A DNA stretch of 64,000 nt from Nocardia aobensis NBRC 100429 (GCF_000308375.1 NZ_BAFQ01000053.1:32799-96798), one strand, 5' to 3'; counted from the first letter of the stretch, positions 35,490 through 44,582 are shown. The notes: a model not told the origin generated them from the sequence alone. Program-made: numbers and translations.

Positions 35490-36668
35490 ATGAGCCATGA
35501 GGCCGTGATCATTTCGGGCGCGCGCACGGCGATCGGGACGGCATACAAGGGATCGCTGACCGAAACCGACGCCTTCACGCTGGGAACGGCGGCCGTCGCC
35601 GAAGCGGTGCGCCGCGCGGGTGTCGAACCGGAACTGGTCGATGACGTCATCCTCGGCGAATCGCTGTACGGCGGCGGGGCGATCGGCCGCTATGTCGCCA
35701 TCGAGGCCGGATTGGTGAATGCGCCCGGCATCGCGCACAACCGGCACTGCGCCTCCGGGCTGTCCACGCTGCAGAGCGCGGCCGCGTCGGTCATCGCCGG
35801 GATGGATCGGATCGTCGTCGCCGGCGGTGTGCAGTCGAGTTCGACGGCGCCGAAGGTGAATCGGCGCATTCCGGGCTCCGAGGAATGGGAGGAGGACTGG
35901 CTCGCGCCGAGCCACCGCGAAACCCCTGACGCACCCGTGCGCGATATGTCGATCACGGTCGGGTGGAATGCCGCGGTGCAGGCCGGGATCACGCGCGCGC
36001 AGATGGACGAGTGGGCGTTGCGTTCCCATCAGCGCGCGGTGGCCGCGATCGACGCCGGCAGCTTCACCGAGGAGATCGTGCCGATCGAGGTGACCCGTCG
36101 CGACGGCAGCACGGTCACCTTCGCCGTCGACGAACATCCCCGGCGCACCTCGTCGCTGGAGAAGCTGTCGGCGTTGAAACCGCTGCACCCCGAGATCGAG
36201 GGCTTCGGCATCACCGCGGGAAACGCCGCCGGTATCAACGATGGCGCCGGTGCGCTGGTGGTCGCGGATCGTGCGGTGGCTCGCGCGCGCGGGATCGAGC
36301 CGCTGGCCGTGGTCCGGACGTGGGCCTCGGTGGGCGTGGCGCCCGCAGACACCGGACTGGCGCCCGCGCCCGCGATCGAGAAGGTGCTCGCGCGCGCCGG
36401 ATTGTCGGTGGCCGATGTGGCGCTGTGGGAGATCAACGAGGCATTCGCCTCGGTCGCGGTCGCCGCGACCCGCGCGCTGGGACTCGACGAGGAGAAGGTC
36501 AACGTCCTCGGAAGTGGTTGCAGTCTGGGACATCCCGTGGCGATGACGGGAACCCGGATGGTGTTGAGCCTCGTGCACGAACTGCGGCGCCGCGGCGGCG
36601 GGGTCGGCGTCGCGGCGATGTGCGCGGGAGGTGGGATGGGCACCGCGGTCGTGGTCGAGGTGCCCTGA
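35490..36668 (+). CDS. Thiolase (acetyl-CoA acyltransferase family)
   Basis: This 392-residue thiolase has the acylated cysteine in HNRHCASGLSTLQ near residue 88, the NEAFA motif in WEINEAFASVAV, GCSLGHPVAMTG for the catalytic histidine and CAGGGMGTA for the second cysteine. It cleaves a 3-oxoacyl-CoA with CoA or runs the reverse. ATG at 35490 is chosen; a longer frame from 35469 adds only seven residues. It stands alone with operator site 9 in front. Confidence 0.92.
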   Translation: MSHEAVIISGARTAIGTAYKGSLTETDAFTLGTAAVAEAVRRAGVEPELVDDVILGESLYGGGAIGRYVAIEAGLVNAPGIAHNRHCASGLSTLQSAAASVIAGMDRIVVAGGVQSSSTAPKVNRRIPGSEEWEEDWLAPSHRETPDAPVRDMSITVGWNAAVQAGITRAQMDEWALRSHQRAVAAIDAGSFTEEIVPIEVTRRDGSTVTFAVDEHPRRTSSLEKLSALKPLHPEIEGFGITAGNAAGINDGAGALVVADRAVARARGIEPLAVVRTWASVGVAPADTGLAPAPAIEKVLARAGLSVADVALWEINEAFASVAVAATRALGLDEEKVNVLGSGCSLGHPVAMTGTRMVLSLVHELRRRGGGVGVAAMCAGGGMGTAVVVEVP

Positions 36669-36678
36669 GGTCAGGTTC

Positions 36679-37107
36679 TCACCGAGGTTCGAGGGTTTTC
36701 AGCAGGGCGTGGGTGTCCTGCTGGAACACCCGGATCTCGCGGACCATGCCGTCGGCGAAGGAGAACAGCTCCACCACGTCGACCGTGGCGTGCCGCCCCG
36801 ATTCCCTGGCCGTCCAGGTCTGGGTGGTCAGTTGCACCACCGACTCCGCGGAGCCGAAGATGCGCGGATTGTCGATACTGCGCTCCCAGTACCGTCCGAA
36901 CGATTCGCCCATGGCGGCCACCCCGGCATGTCCGTGGTAGCTGCCGCCGTGCGGCAGCGAGCCCGGCTGTTCGATCCGGATGTCGGGGTGGAACAGCGCC
37001 AGCGCGCCGGCGCCGTCACCGGCGGCGAAACGGCGCGACAACTCCGTCACGATCTCCAGGCCGTCGCGCGACGGCGTGTGGCGCCGCGAATCAGGCTGTG
37101 TGGTCAT
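36679..37107 (-). CDS. SnoaL/NTF2-like protein next to the TetR gene
   Basis: This 142-residue NTF2-fold protein has EIVTELSRRFAAGDGAGALALF, a helix typical of the SnoaL group, FHPDIRIEQPG and a final VDVVELFSFADGMV strand set. It overlaps the TetR gene by 17 bases on the same strand, so both are co-transcribed. Such proteins may isomerise or bind a pathway intermediate; a role as sensor of the inducer is only a guess. Confidence 0.78.
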   Translation of the reverse strand: MTTQPDSRRHTPSRDGLEIVTELSRRFAAGDGAGALALFHPDIRIEQPGSLPHGGSYHGHAGVAAMGESFGRYWERSIDNPRIFGSAESVVQLTTQTWTARESGRHATVDVVELFSFADGMVREIRVFQQDTHALLKTLEPR

Positions 37108-37801
37108 CGGATTCGGCTCCCTCGATCACCGGGAAGAACCCCTTGACCGTGCCCTCGCTGATCAACGTGACGGCCCGGTCGCGGTCCGCCTTCTTGGCGG
37201 TGCCGTGCCGGGTCTCCAGGGCCTGCATCAGTGCCATACCCATCACGGCGCGGGCGGAGATGTCGGGTGATTCGAAGGGGAATCCGTAACGATCCTCGAC
37301 CTCGCGCCACGCCTCGGCCAGCCGGTCCATGGCGACCGCGAAATTCTCACGGTAGAACCGCCGGGCCACCTGTGGATCGCCGAACAGCACCAGTCCCAGG
37401 AGCGGCAGTACCTCGTCGAGCGTCGAAATCAGTTGGCGGTAGAGACCTTTGAGCGTCTCCAGCTGGCGCTGCGGGGTCAGCGGCTGATCGCGGTCGACCA
37501 CGGCGGTCGCGGCCACCAGATCGTCGACGGCCGACTTGAGCGGTTCCACCACCGCCTCGAAGAAGAGTTGATCCTTACTCTCGAAGTGCCGGTAGATGAT
37601 TCCCTCGCTGATACCGCTGTGCTCGGCGATCATCTTGACCGTGGTGCCGTTCATATCGCCGGTCTCGCTGAAGGCGCGGCGCGCGGCGGCCAGAATCGAA
37701 CTCTTGCGGGCCTCGGCGGTGAGCCGGCGTCGCACCGGCGGTGCGCCGTCGGCGGGGGTGGACGGGATGGTGGAACTCCCGGTCGTCGTGGTTCTGGCCA
37801 C
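37091..37801 (-). CDS. TetR-family regulator, candidate master of the catabolic regulon
   Basis: This 236-residue repressor-type protein has a TetR N-terminal HTH (ILAAARRAFSETGDMNGTTV, then IAEHSGISEGIIYRHFESK) at residues ~30-85 and an all-helical ligand domain after it. GTG at 37801 follows GAGGAGGACTC; the open frame upstream to 37966 would run across the operator and lacks a ribosome site. Regulon site 10 lies 50 bases upstream of its start, so it probably represses itself. It is the only TetR gene between 13.7 and 43.9 kb. The 16-bp palindrome found at thirteen places in this region is the best candidate for its binding site. Confidence 0.88.
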   Translation of the reverse strand: MARTTTTGSSTIPSTPADGAPPVRRRLTAEARKSSILAAARRAFSETGDMNGTTVKMIAEHSGISEGIIYRHFESKDQLFFEAVVEPLKSAVDDLVAATAVVDRDQPLTPQRQLETLKGLYRQLISTLDEVLPLLGLVLFGDPQVARRFYRENFAVAMDRLAEAWREVEDRYGFPFESPDISARAVMGMALMQALETRHGTAKKADRDRAVTLISEGTVKGFFPVIEGAESDDHTA

Positions 37802-37850
37802 GAGTCCTCCTCGTTTCCGGGCGGTCGCCGGTGCCGATCGGCGTTTGTTA

Positions 37851-37866
37851 GTGGGTACACACTTTA
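37851..37866. promoter_or_regulatory. Regulon operator, site 10 (GTGGGTACACACTTTA)
   Basis: The copy nearest to the TetR start, with a good right half. It fits autoregulation of the TetR gene. Confidence 0.6.
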
Positions 37867-37954
37867 TCCTAGTGCGCCCGCGACGGCATCCACGGATCGG
37901 CGTGATGATGTCGATCTCTCCAGGTAGAACCGGGTTCTCGCATTTCCTTGCGGA

Positions 37955-37970
37955 GTAAGTAATCACCTAC
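37955..37970. promoter_or_regulatory. Regulon operator, site 11 (GTAAGTAATCACCTAC)
   Basis: One base off the consensus (CACCTAC for CACTTAC). It lies 53 bases before the Rieske oxygenase start, on the other side of the TetR/Rieske divergent gap. Confidence 0.75.
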
Positions 37971-38022
37971 TAAGCTCCCAGGCGACCGTCCTTCGGGTCC
38001 GGAGTTCCGGGTGGAGTGTGTT

Positions 38023-39180
38023 ATGGACAGGCAAGCGCTGGAACACAGCCTCGCGCGCCGATTGCTCGACCACATCGATGAGGGCACCACCGATCTGGCG
38101 CCGGACATCCTCGAGTTGCCGACCGATATCTATTCGCCGCGACGGCACGCCGAGGAATTCGACGTCCTGTTCCGCGGTCACCCGCTGGTGTTGTGCCTGT
38201 CCGGCGCGCTTGCGCATGCGGGCACCTATCGCACCGTCGACCTGTGCGGCGTGCCGATTCTGTTGACCCGCAACGACGAAGGCCGCGTTCGCGCCTTCGC
38301 CAACGCCTGCCGCCACCGCGGCGTGCGGGTGGTCGACGGCGGCGGCGCCCGCAGCCGATTCGCCTGTCCGTTCCACTCGTGGACCTACGATCTGGACGGC
38401 CGCCTCGTCGCCGTTCCCGTGGAGGACGCCTTCACCGGGATGTGTTTGGAGCGCAAGGGGCTCGTGGAACTGCCCGTCGGTGAGGGGTACGGGCTGATCG
38501 TCGGATCGCTGCGCCCCGGGCCCGCCGTGGATGTCGACGAATATCTCGGTCCCGGCCTGGCGGACGAACTCGCGGTGCTCGAGTTCGCGGACTGGGAGTT
38601 GTACGGCGAGCCGCACGTCCACCAGGTGGGAGCCAACTGGAAGGTCACGCTCGACACCTTCCGCGAGAACTACCACTTCCGCTTCCTGCACCGCCGGACC
38701 CTGGCGAAATACGCCTACGGCGGCGTGCTGACCTTCGACCCGTTCGGCCGGCATCTGCGCAACTGCTCCGCGCTGCGCACGATCGACGAACTGCGCGAGG
38801 TGCCCGACGAGCAGTGGGGTGACGTGATGGGCCATATCAGCCTGCAGTACGCGCTGTTTCCGAATACCAGCCTCACCTTCGACAGCCGGCACGTGGAGCT
38901 GTGGCAGATCGTCCCGGTCGACGCGAACTCCTCCGAGGTGGTGCACAGCACGTACTTGCGCCCCGGCCTGAGTGAGTCCGAACGGGCCAAGGCGGTGGAG
39001 ATGGCCCCCTGGATCTGCGAGACCGTGGTGGACGGGGAGGACTTCTGGGTGGCGGCCCGGACCGAACCCGGCATCCGGGCCGGCGTGCTCGACACCATCG
39101 TCTTCGGCCGCAACGAGCCCGCGCCCCAGCATCTGCACCGCGGTTTCGACGACGCGCTGGCGGCCGCCCGCCGGGCGTGA
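38023..39180 (+). CDS. Rieske non-heme iron oxygenase, alpha subunit
   Basis: This 385-residue ring-hydroxylating-type oxygenase has a Rieske 2Fe-2S site, CRHRG near residue 97 and CPFHSWTYD near 118, and the mononuclear iron motif DTFRENYHFRFLH near residue 212. The family adds one or two oxygen atoms to aromatic or aliphatic substrates. There is no beta subunit gene nearby, so it is of the alpha-only type (such as KshA). ATG at 38023 has GGAG 9 bases before it. It begins a rightward unit with the D-aminoacylase-like gene at 39225. Confidence 0.92.
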   Translation: MDRQALEHSLARRLLDHIDEGTTDLAPDILELPTDIYSPRRHAEEFDVLFRGHPLVLCLSGALAHAGTYRTVDLCGVPILLTRNDEGRVRAFANACRHRGVRVVDGGGARSRFACPFHSWTYDLDGRLVAVPVEDAFTGMCLERKGLVELPVGEGYGLIVGSLRPGPAVDVDEYLGPGLADELAVLEFADWELYGEPHVHQVGANWKVTLDTFRENYHFRFLHRRTLAKYAYGGVLTFDPFGRHLRNCSALRTIDELREVPDEQWGDVMGHISLQYALFPNTSLTFDSRHVELWQIVPVDANSSEVVHSTYLRPGLSESERAKAVEMAPWICETVVDGEDFWVAARTEPGIRAGVLDTIVFGRNEPAPQHLHRGFDDALAAARRA

Positions 39181-39224
39181 GAATGCCTGACCACCTTGCT
39201 GATTCGCACTCTCCGGGAGGACCC

Positions 39225-40865
39225 ATGGATCTGTTGCTGCGCCGCGCCCGGCTGGTCGACGGAAGCGGGGCACCCGGAAGGTCCGCCGAGGTGGGGATCA
39301 CCGGTGACCGCATCACCGCCGTCGGCGCGCCCGGCGAGCTGACACCGGGACCGGCCACACGCGTCGTCGATCTCGACGGGCTCACGCTCACACCGGGTTT
39401 CATCGACATCCACACCCACTACGACGCGCAGATCCTCTGGGACGGTGATCTCACCCCCTCCTGCTGGCACGGTTTCACCACCGTGATCATGGGCAACTGC
39501 GGCTTCGGGGTGGCGCCGACCCGGCCGCCGCATCGCGAAATCATCGTGCGCACATTGGAAAACGTCGAGGGCATGTCGATGGAGGCGCTGAACGCCGGCA
39601 TCGACTGGTGCTTCGAGACCTTCCCGCAGTATCTCGACGCGCTGGAGCGCCGGCGTAAGCGGCTCAATGTCGGTGCGTTCCTGGGACATACGCCGCTGCG
39701 GCTGTTCGTCCTGGGCGGTGAGGAACGCGCCGCGACCCCCGCGGAGCTCGACACCATGCGCGCGCTGGTGCGGGAGGCGGTGACGGCCGGTGCGGTCGGA
39801 CTGTCCACCTCGCGCCAGCCGGCTCATCAGGGTGCGTTCGGCCGCCCGGTGCCCAGCCGCTTCGCGGAGGTGGACGAGGTCGACGCGCTGGCCGCGGAAC
39901 TGGGGGCGGTCGGCAAGGGCATCCTCCAGGTGTCGATCGGACCCGGCATGTTCGTCGATCAGTTCTCGGATCTGTCCGTGCGCTACGGCATTCCGGTCAC
40001 CTGGACCGCTCTGGTGGCGCGCGCCGACAGACCAGGCGCGGCGATGCGCACGGTGGAGCGCGGCGGCGCGCTGCCGGGCGAGGTGTATCCGCAGATCGCC
40101 TGCCGGCCGATCGTCATGCAGGTCAGCCTCGCCGATCCCACTCCGCTGGGGGAGGTCGACGAGTGGAAGGAGGTGCTCGCCCGGCCGCGGGAGGAGCGCG
40201 CCGAGCTCTACCGCGACGCGGCATGGCGGGAACGGGCCCGCCCGGCGACGCTGGCCGCATGGGCGCATCGGTGGCCCAAGGTCGCCGTGGAGGAGACCGT
40301 CGCCGATCCGGACGCGGTGGGAATACCCTTGGACCGCTTGGCCGCCGAACGCGGAACCACCGCCTTCGATCTCATGCTCGATGTCGCGCTCGCCGACGGG
40401 ATGTCGACGCGCTTCCGTGTGGTCCTGGACAACGACGGTGACGACGAGATCGGCGATCTGCTCGCCGACAAGCGGACGATCCTGGGCCTGTCCGATGCCG
40501 GCGCGCACGCCAGTCAGCTCTGCGACGCCTGCTATTCCACCCACCTGCTGGGGCATTGGGTGCGCGAGCGCAAGGCCGTCGGACTGGAAGACGCGGTGTG
40601 GCGGCTGACCGGCCAGCCGGCCCATGCTTTCCGCATCCGCGAGCGCGGGCTGATCCGCGCGGGGTACTTCGCCGACTTGGTGGCCTTCGATCCCGCGACG
40701 GTCGGCACGACTCCGATCGAGCGGGTGCACGATCAGCCCGGGGGAGCGGATCGGCTCGTCGTGCGCAGCACCGGAGTCGCGCACATGTGGGTCAACGGCG
40801 TGCAGACGCGCCGAGACGGCGTGGATGTGGCCGGCACGGCGGCCGGACGGCTGCTGCGCAGCTGA
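39225..40865 (+). CDS. N-acyl-D-amino-acid deacylase-like amidohydrolase (2)
   Basis: This 546-residue amidohydrolase-3 protein has HxH in FIDIHTHYDAQILWD near residue 66, MGNCGFGVAPTRPPH (family Cys), AFLGHTPLRLFVLG and LGLSDAGAHASQLCDA. It is a paralogue of 33672, with which it shares about half of these landmarks. GGGAGGACCC lies before the ATG. It is downstream of the Rieske oxygenase and upstream of a strong bidirectional terminator. Confidence 0.85.
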   Translation: MDLLLRRARLVDGSGAPGRSAEVGITGDRITAVGAPGELTPGPATRVVDLDGLTLTPGFIDIHTHYDAQILWDGDLTPSCWHGFTTVIMGNCGFGVAPTRPPHREIIVRTLENVEGMSMEALNAGIDWCFETFPQYLDALERRRKRLNVGAFLGHTPLRLFVLGGEERAATPAELDTMRALVREAVTAGAVGLSTSRQPAHQGAFGRPVPSRFAEVDEVDALAAELGAVGKGILQVSIGPGMFVDQFSDLSVRYGIPVTWTALVARADRPGAAMRTVERGGALPGEVYPQIACRPIVMQVSLADPTPLGEVDEWKEVLARPREERAELYRDAAWRERARPATLAAWAHRWPKVAVEETVADPDAVGIPLDRLAAERGTTAFDLMLDVALADGMSTRFRVVLDNDGDDEIGDLLADKRTILGLSDAGAHASQLCDACYSTHLLGHWVRERKAVGLEDAVWRLTGQPAHAFRIRERGLIRAGYFADLVAFDPATVGTTPIERVHDQPGGADRLVVRSTGVAHMWVNGVQTRRDGVDVAGTAAGRLLRS

Positions 40866-40893
40866 TCGACCACGATTCCGGACCGACCGGCGC

Positions 40894-40931
40894 GCCGAGG
40901 GGGCCGCGGAACAGTACGCGGCCCCCTCGGC
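40894..40931. terminator. 15-bp-stem bidirectional terminator
   Basis: GCCGAGGGGGCCGCG (40894-40908) pairs exactly with CGCGGCCCCCTCGGC (40917-40931) across an 8-base loop. It lies between the convergent amidohydrolase and aldehyde dehydrogenase genes. Confidence 0.85.
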
Positions 40932-40958
40932 ATTCGGTACCCGGCACGGAATGGCCGA

Positions 40959-42458
40959 TCAATCCGTATCGATCCACACGGATTTGACCTCGAGATATTC
41001 CGCCAGCGAATGCGGACCCATCTCGCGTCCGTATCCGCTCATCTTGTAACCGCCGAAGGGCACCGCCGGATCGAACAGCAGCATGGTGTTGACCCACACG
41101 GTGCCCGTCCGCAACCGTCCCGCCAGCCGGTGCGCGGTGCCGATGTCGCGGGTCCAGATTCCCCCCGCCAGACCGTAATCGGAGTCGTTGGCCCGCTCGG
41201 CCACCTCGTCGAGGGTGTCGAACGGCAGTACGCAGGCCACCGGACCGAAGATCTCCTCGCGCGCGATCCGCATCTCGTCGCGCACATCCGCGAAGACCGT
41301 GGGCTCCACGAAATAGCCGGCGGCGAGATCGCCGGTGACGATGCGCGCCCCACCGGCGGTGGTGCGCGCGCCCTCGGCCGGGCCCATCGCCAGGTACTCG
41401 GACACCCGGGTCAGCTGCCGGTGGGAGACCAGCGGGCCGATCCGGGTCCGCGGGTCCAGGCTGTTGCCGACGGTGAGCGAACGCGCGAAATCCGAGAGAC
41501 GAGCGACGAATTCGTCGTAGACGGGCCGCTCGACGAAGATACGTGTCCCGGCACAACAGGTCTGGCCCGAATTCGAGAACACGCCCATGCCGGCGCCCGG
41601 AACCGCCTTGTCCAGATCGGCATCGGCGAAGACCACATCGGGAGATTTGCCGCCCAATTCCACCGAGACGCGCTTGAGGGTGTCGGCGGAGGAGCGGATG
41701 ATCTCGCGCCCCACCGCGGTCGAGCCGGTGAAAGCGATCTTGTCCACGCCCGGATGTGTGGTCAGCGCGGCGCCGACGGATTCCCCGTCGCCGGTCACGA
41801 TATTCACCACGCCGTCGGGAATTCCGGTCTCGCTCAGCAATTCCCCGAGCCGCAGCGCGGCCAGGCTCGCCTCCTCGGCGGGTTTGAGCACCAGGGTGCA
41901 GCCGGTGGCCAGCACCGGAGCGATCTTCCACACTGCGTTGGCGACGGGGCGATTCCACGGCACGATCGCGGCGACGACCCCGACCGGCTCCTTGACGGTA
42001 TAGCTGAACACCGAGCCCGGAATCGAATTCGGCAGTGTCTCACCGTGAATCTTGGTCGCCCAGCCCGCGTAGTACCGCAGTACCTCGGCCTCCCAGGCGC
42101 GCGAGCCCGGGCGGCGGCGGCCCAGCGGCGACCCCATATCGAGCGATTCGAGCAGTCGCAGTTCGTCGAAGTGCTCCTGAACCTTGTCCGCGAACGCCCA
42201 CAGCAGGGCCTGGCGATCGCGCGGGGAGAACTGCTGCCAGGGGCCCACCAGCGCCGCGCGGGCCGCGGTGACCGCGCGGTCGGCGTCGACGGCGTCGGCG
42301 GCGGCCAGTTCGGCGATCACCGCACCGGTGGAGGGATCGATGCTGGTGAAGGTGCGCCCGGCGGCCGCGGCTTCCCACCGGCCGCCGATCAGCAGGCGTT
42401 TGGTGCGGCCGTCGAGGAATGCGGGGAGCGAGGCGAGTGCTCCGGTGCTTGTCGACAT
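40959..42458 (-). CDS. NAD(P)-dependent aldehyde dehydrogenase (2)
   Basis: This 499-residue aldehyde dehydrogenase has VVAAIVPWNRPVANAVWKI, the general base in VELGGKSPDVV, the catalytic cysteine in NSGQTCCAGTRIF, and EEIFGPVACVLP. PFGGYKMSGYGREMG closes the pattern. It is not closely similar to the 19599 gene by eye. ATG at 42458 follows AGGAAGGATCTCC. Single gene, divergent from the P450, with two operators between them. Confidence 0.93.
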   Translation of the reverse strand: MSTSTGALASLPAFLDGRTKRLLIGGRWEAAAAGRTFTSIDPSTGAVIAELAAADAVDADRAVTAARAALVGPWQQFSPRDRQALLWAFADKVQEHFDELRLLESLDMGSPLGRRRPGSRAWEAEVLRYYAGWATKIHGETLPNSIPGSVFSYTVKEPVGVVAAIVPWNRPVANAVWKIAPVLATGCTLVLKPAEEASLAALRLGELLSETGIPDGVVNIVTGDGESVGAALTTHPGVDKIAFTGSTAVGREIIRSSADTLKRVSVELGGKSPDVVFADADLDKAVPGAGMGVFSNSGQTCCAGTRIFVERPVYDEFVARLSDFARSLTVGNSLDPRTRIGPLVSHRQLTRVSEYLAMGPAEGARTTAGGARIVTGDLAAGYFVEPTVFADVRDEMRIAREEIFGPVACVLPFDTLDEVAERANDSDYGLAGGIWTRDIGTAHRLAGRLRTGTVWVNTMLLFDPAVPFGGYKMSGYGREMGPHSLAEYLEVKSVWIDTD

Positions 42459-42508
42459 GGAGATCCTTCCTGACCACGGCGCATCGAGCGGGCCGAGCCG
42501 GACAGGTT

Positions 42509-42524
42509 GTGAGTAAGAACTTAC
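42509..42524. promoter_or_regulatory. Regulon operator, site 12 (GTGAGTAAGAACTTAC)
   Basis: Two bases off the consensus. It also contains the perfect dyad GTAAGAACTTAC (42513-42524). It lies 51 bases upstream of the aldehyde dehydrogenase start. Confidence 0.7.
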
Positions 42525-42561
42525 TAACACATGGTAGGTCACCGCTTCCGCGCAGCCGCTA

Positions 42562-42577
42562 GAAAGTGATCACTTAC
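42562..42577. promoter_or_regulatory. Regulon operator, site 13 (GAAAGTGATCACTTAC)
   Basis: One base off the consensus, with a perfect inner dyad AAGTGATCACTT. It is the best site in the window and lies 53 bases before the P450 start. Confidence 0.8.
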
Positions 42578-42629
42578 CCTGTTACTGTGAGTTGGCGCCC
42601 ACTCGGTGCCCGAGCCGCCAGAGGAAACC

Positions 42630-43859
42630 ATGGAGAAGACAACGCCCGAGGGCGTACGCCTGCCCGATGATTGGTGTCTGCGCCAGTTCGACCACCTCTC
42701 GCCCGAACTCGCCGCCACGCTGCCCGAGACGATGGCCCGCATGCGTGAGTTGTGTCCGGTGGCCCACAGCGACCGATACGGCGGATTCTGGGTGGCCTCC
42801 GGATACGAGGAGGTGCTGAGCGTCGCGCAGAACTGGTCGGTGTTCAGCTCCGCGCACGGCCTGTCGGTCACCGGCACCAAGGGCGTGGTGCGCAATCTGC
42901 CCGTCGAGGTGGATCCGCCCGAACAGCGCGCCTACAAAAGCCTCATCACCCCGTACTTCACACCCGCCGCGGTCGCCGACTGGGAACAGCCGACGCGCGA
43001 TCTGGTCACCCGCCTGCTGGACGGTTTCCTCGCCGACGGACAGTGTGAATTCATGGATGCCTTCGCCCGGCCGCTGCCCAGCCTGGCGTTCTTCGAACTC
43101 GCCATCGGCGCGCCCGCCGACGAACTCGACACCGTGTCGCGGCTGGCCTCGCGGTCGTCGATTCCGAATCATCCCGAGTCGCGTGAATGCTGGAAGGGCC
43201 TGTACGCCTGGGTCAAAGGCTTCCTCGCCACCCGCCGCGAACAACCGCCGCGCGGGGATGTGGTCGACGCGGTGCTGGCCGCCGAGATCGACGGCGTGCC
43301 ATTGACCGAGGACGAAACCATCGGTGCGGTACAACTTCTCATTCTCGGCGGACTCGAAACCACCGCCGGCGCACTCGGATTGATGGTGGAGCGGTTCTGT
43401 CGCGAGCCCGAGATTCCGCAGTTGCTGCGCGAACGCCCCGAGCTGATGCCCAAGGCTGTCGAGGAACTGCTGCGGCTGGATTCACCGTTCGTCTCGGTGG
43501 GCCGCACCGCGGTCCGCGAGACCGAATTGGCCGGACACGCCATCGAATCCGGCGACAAGCTGCTCATCCATTGGGCCTCGGCCAATCGCGACGCCGGCGA
43601 ATTCCCGGATCCGGACCGATTCGATCCGAATCGAACTCGCAACCGCCACTTCGCCTTCGGTGCCGGCCCGCATCGCTGTGCGGGCTCCAACCTCGCCCGC
43701 CTGAACCTGCGCGTGGCGCTGGAGGAGATCGTGCAACGCATGGATCGGATCGCCATCCGGGACGGGGCGGAGATTCGCTATCACGCCGGTCTCACCCGTT
43801 CACCGCTCAGCCTGCCGATCACCTTCGTCGTCCGCGAACCGGATCGCACCGCGAGCTAG
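42630..43859 (+). CDS. Cytochrome P450
   Basis: This 409-residue soluble bacterial P450 has the I-helix LILGGLETTAG near residue 240 (the GGxETT oxygen-activation site), the ExxR motif in VEELLRLD, and the heme loop FGAGPHRCAGSNLARLN with the cysteine ligand. ATG at 42630 follows GAGGAAA. The likely electron donor is the small ferredoxin at 32477 in the same regulon; a matching reductase gene is not visible. It probably makes a hydroxyl group on the pathway substrate. Confidence 0.94.
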   Translation: MEKTTPEGVRLPDDWCLRQFDHLSPELAATLPETMARMRELCPVAHSDRYGGFWVASGYEEVLSVAQNWSVFSSAHGLSVTGTKGVVRNLPVEVDPPEQRAYKSLITPYFTPAAVADWEQPTRDLVTRLLDGFLADGQCEFMDAFARPLPSLAFFELAIGAPADELDTVSRLASRSSIPNHPESRECWKGLYAWVKGFLATRREQPPRGDVVDAVLAAEIDGVPLTEDETIGAVQLLILGGLETTAGALGLMVERFCREPEIPQLLRERPELMPKAVEELLRLDSPFVSVGRTAVRETELAGHAIESGDKLLIHWASANRDAGEFPDPDRFDPNRTRNRHFAFGAGPHRCAGSNLARLNLRVALEEIVQRMDRIAIRDGAEIRYHAGLTRSPLSLPITFVVREPDRTAS

Positions 43860-43972
43860 TTCGGGTGCGGCGGGCCGATGGTTCGTGGTGACGAAAAGCC
43901 CGTTCGCACATGGTCGTCGATGGGAAGCCGGTGCGGTTGACGCGGTTTCGCCGAACCGTTTAGGTGAGCAGC

Positions 43973-44533
43973 ATGCGAATCGGCGGTGCGGGAATTCTCG
44001 ACGTGCTCGGTAGCCGGCGGACGGCGGTGGCGGCGCTGGCGACGATCACCGGCTTCTACTATCTGTTCGTCGCGATCACCAACTGCACCGATACCGTCAC
44101 CAATCGCCGGGGTGTGGTCGCCGTGCTGTCGATGCGGGCCACGATCCACAATCCGGGCACCGACTGGCGTGCGATCACCAACGGCAACATCGCGCTCGTC
44201 GTCTACATCCTCGTGGTGATCTGGGAATTCTCGATCGCCCTCGTGCTGCTGGTCGCCGCGGCCTGCTGGCTGCGGGAGCTGAGCGGGCGGCCGCGCCGGG
44301 TGCCGGCGCGGCCGGGCACCGCGGCGAAGTTGTCCAGCATCGGCTGGACGATGGCGGTGCTGTTGTTCGCGGGGGCATTTTTGACCGTCGGCGGGGAGTG
44401 GTTCCGGATGTGGGCGAACAAGGAGGTCAACGCCTCGTCGGCGGCGTTGCAGAACTTCCTGATCGCCGGGATCGGGCTGGTGCTGGTTCATCTGCCCGAC
44501 TCGGCGCCGCGGGCCGCTCCGCCCTCGGAATGA
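43973..44533 (+). CDS. DUF2165-like small membrane protein
   Basis: This 186-residue protein has four hydrophobic helices (RRTAVAALATITGFYYLFVAI in part; IALVVYILVVIWEFSIALVLLV in part; IGWTMAVLLFAGAFLTVGGEWF in part; LIAGIGLVLVHLP). GGEWFRMWANK and NCTDTVTN are typical of the DUF2165 family, whose role is unknown. ATG at 43973 fits AGGTGA in front; a GTG nine bases upstream is also possible. It lies outside the regulon: no operator is seen before it. Confidence 0.8.
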   Translation: MRIGGAGILDVLGSRRTAVAALATITGFYYLFVAITNCTDTVTNRRGVVAVLSMRATIHNPGTDWRAITNGNIALVVYILVVIWEFSIALVLLVAAACWLRELSGRPRRVPARPGTAAKLSSIGWTMAVLLFAGAFLTVGGEWFRMWANKEVNASSAALQNFLIAGIGLVLVHLPDSAPRAAPPSE

Positions 44534-44582
44534 ACTGCGGCCGTTCGGGAACAGTGCCTGACCGCCCCGGGTTGCAGCCCGT

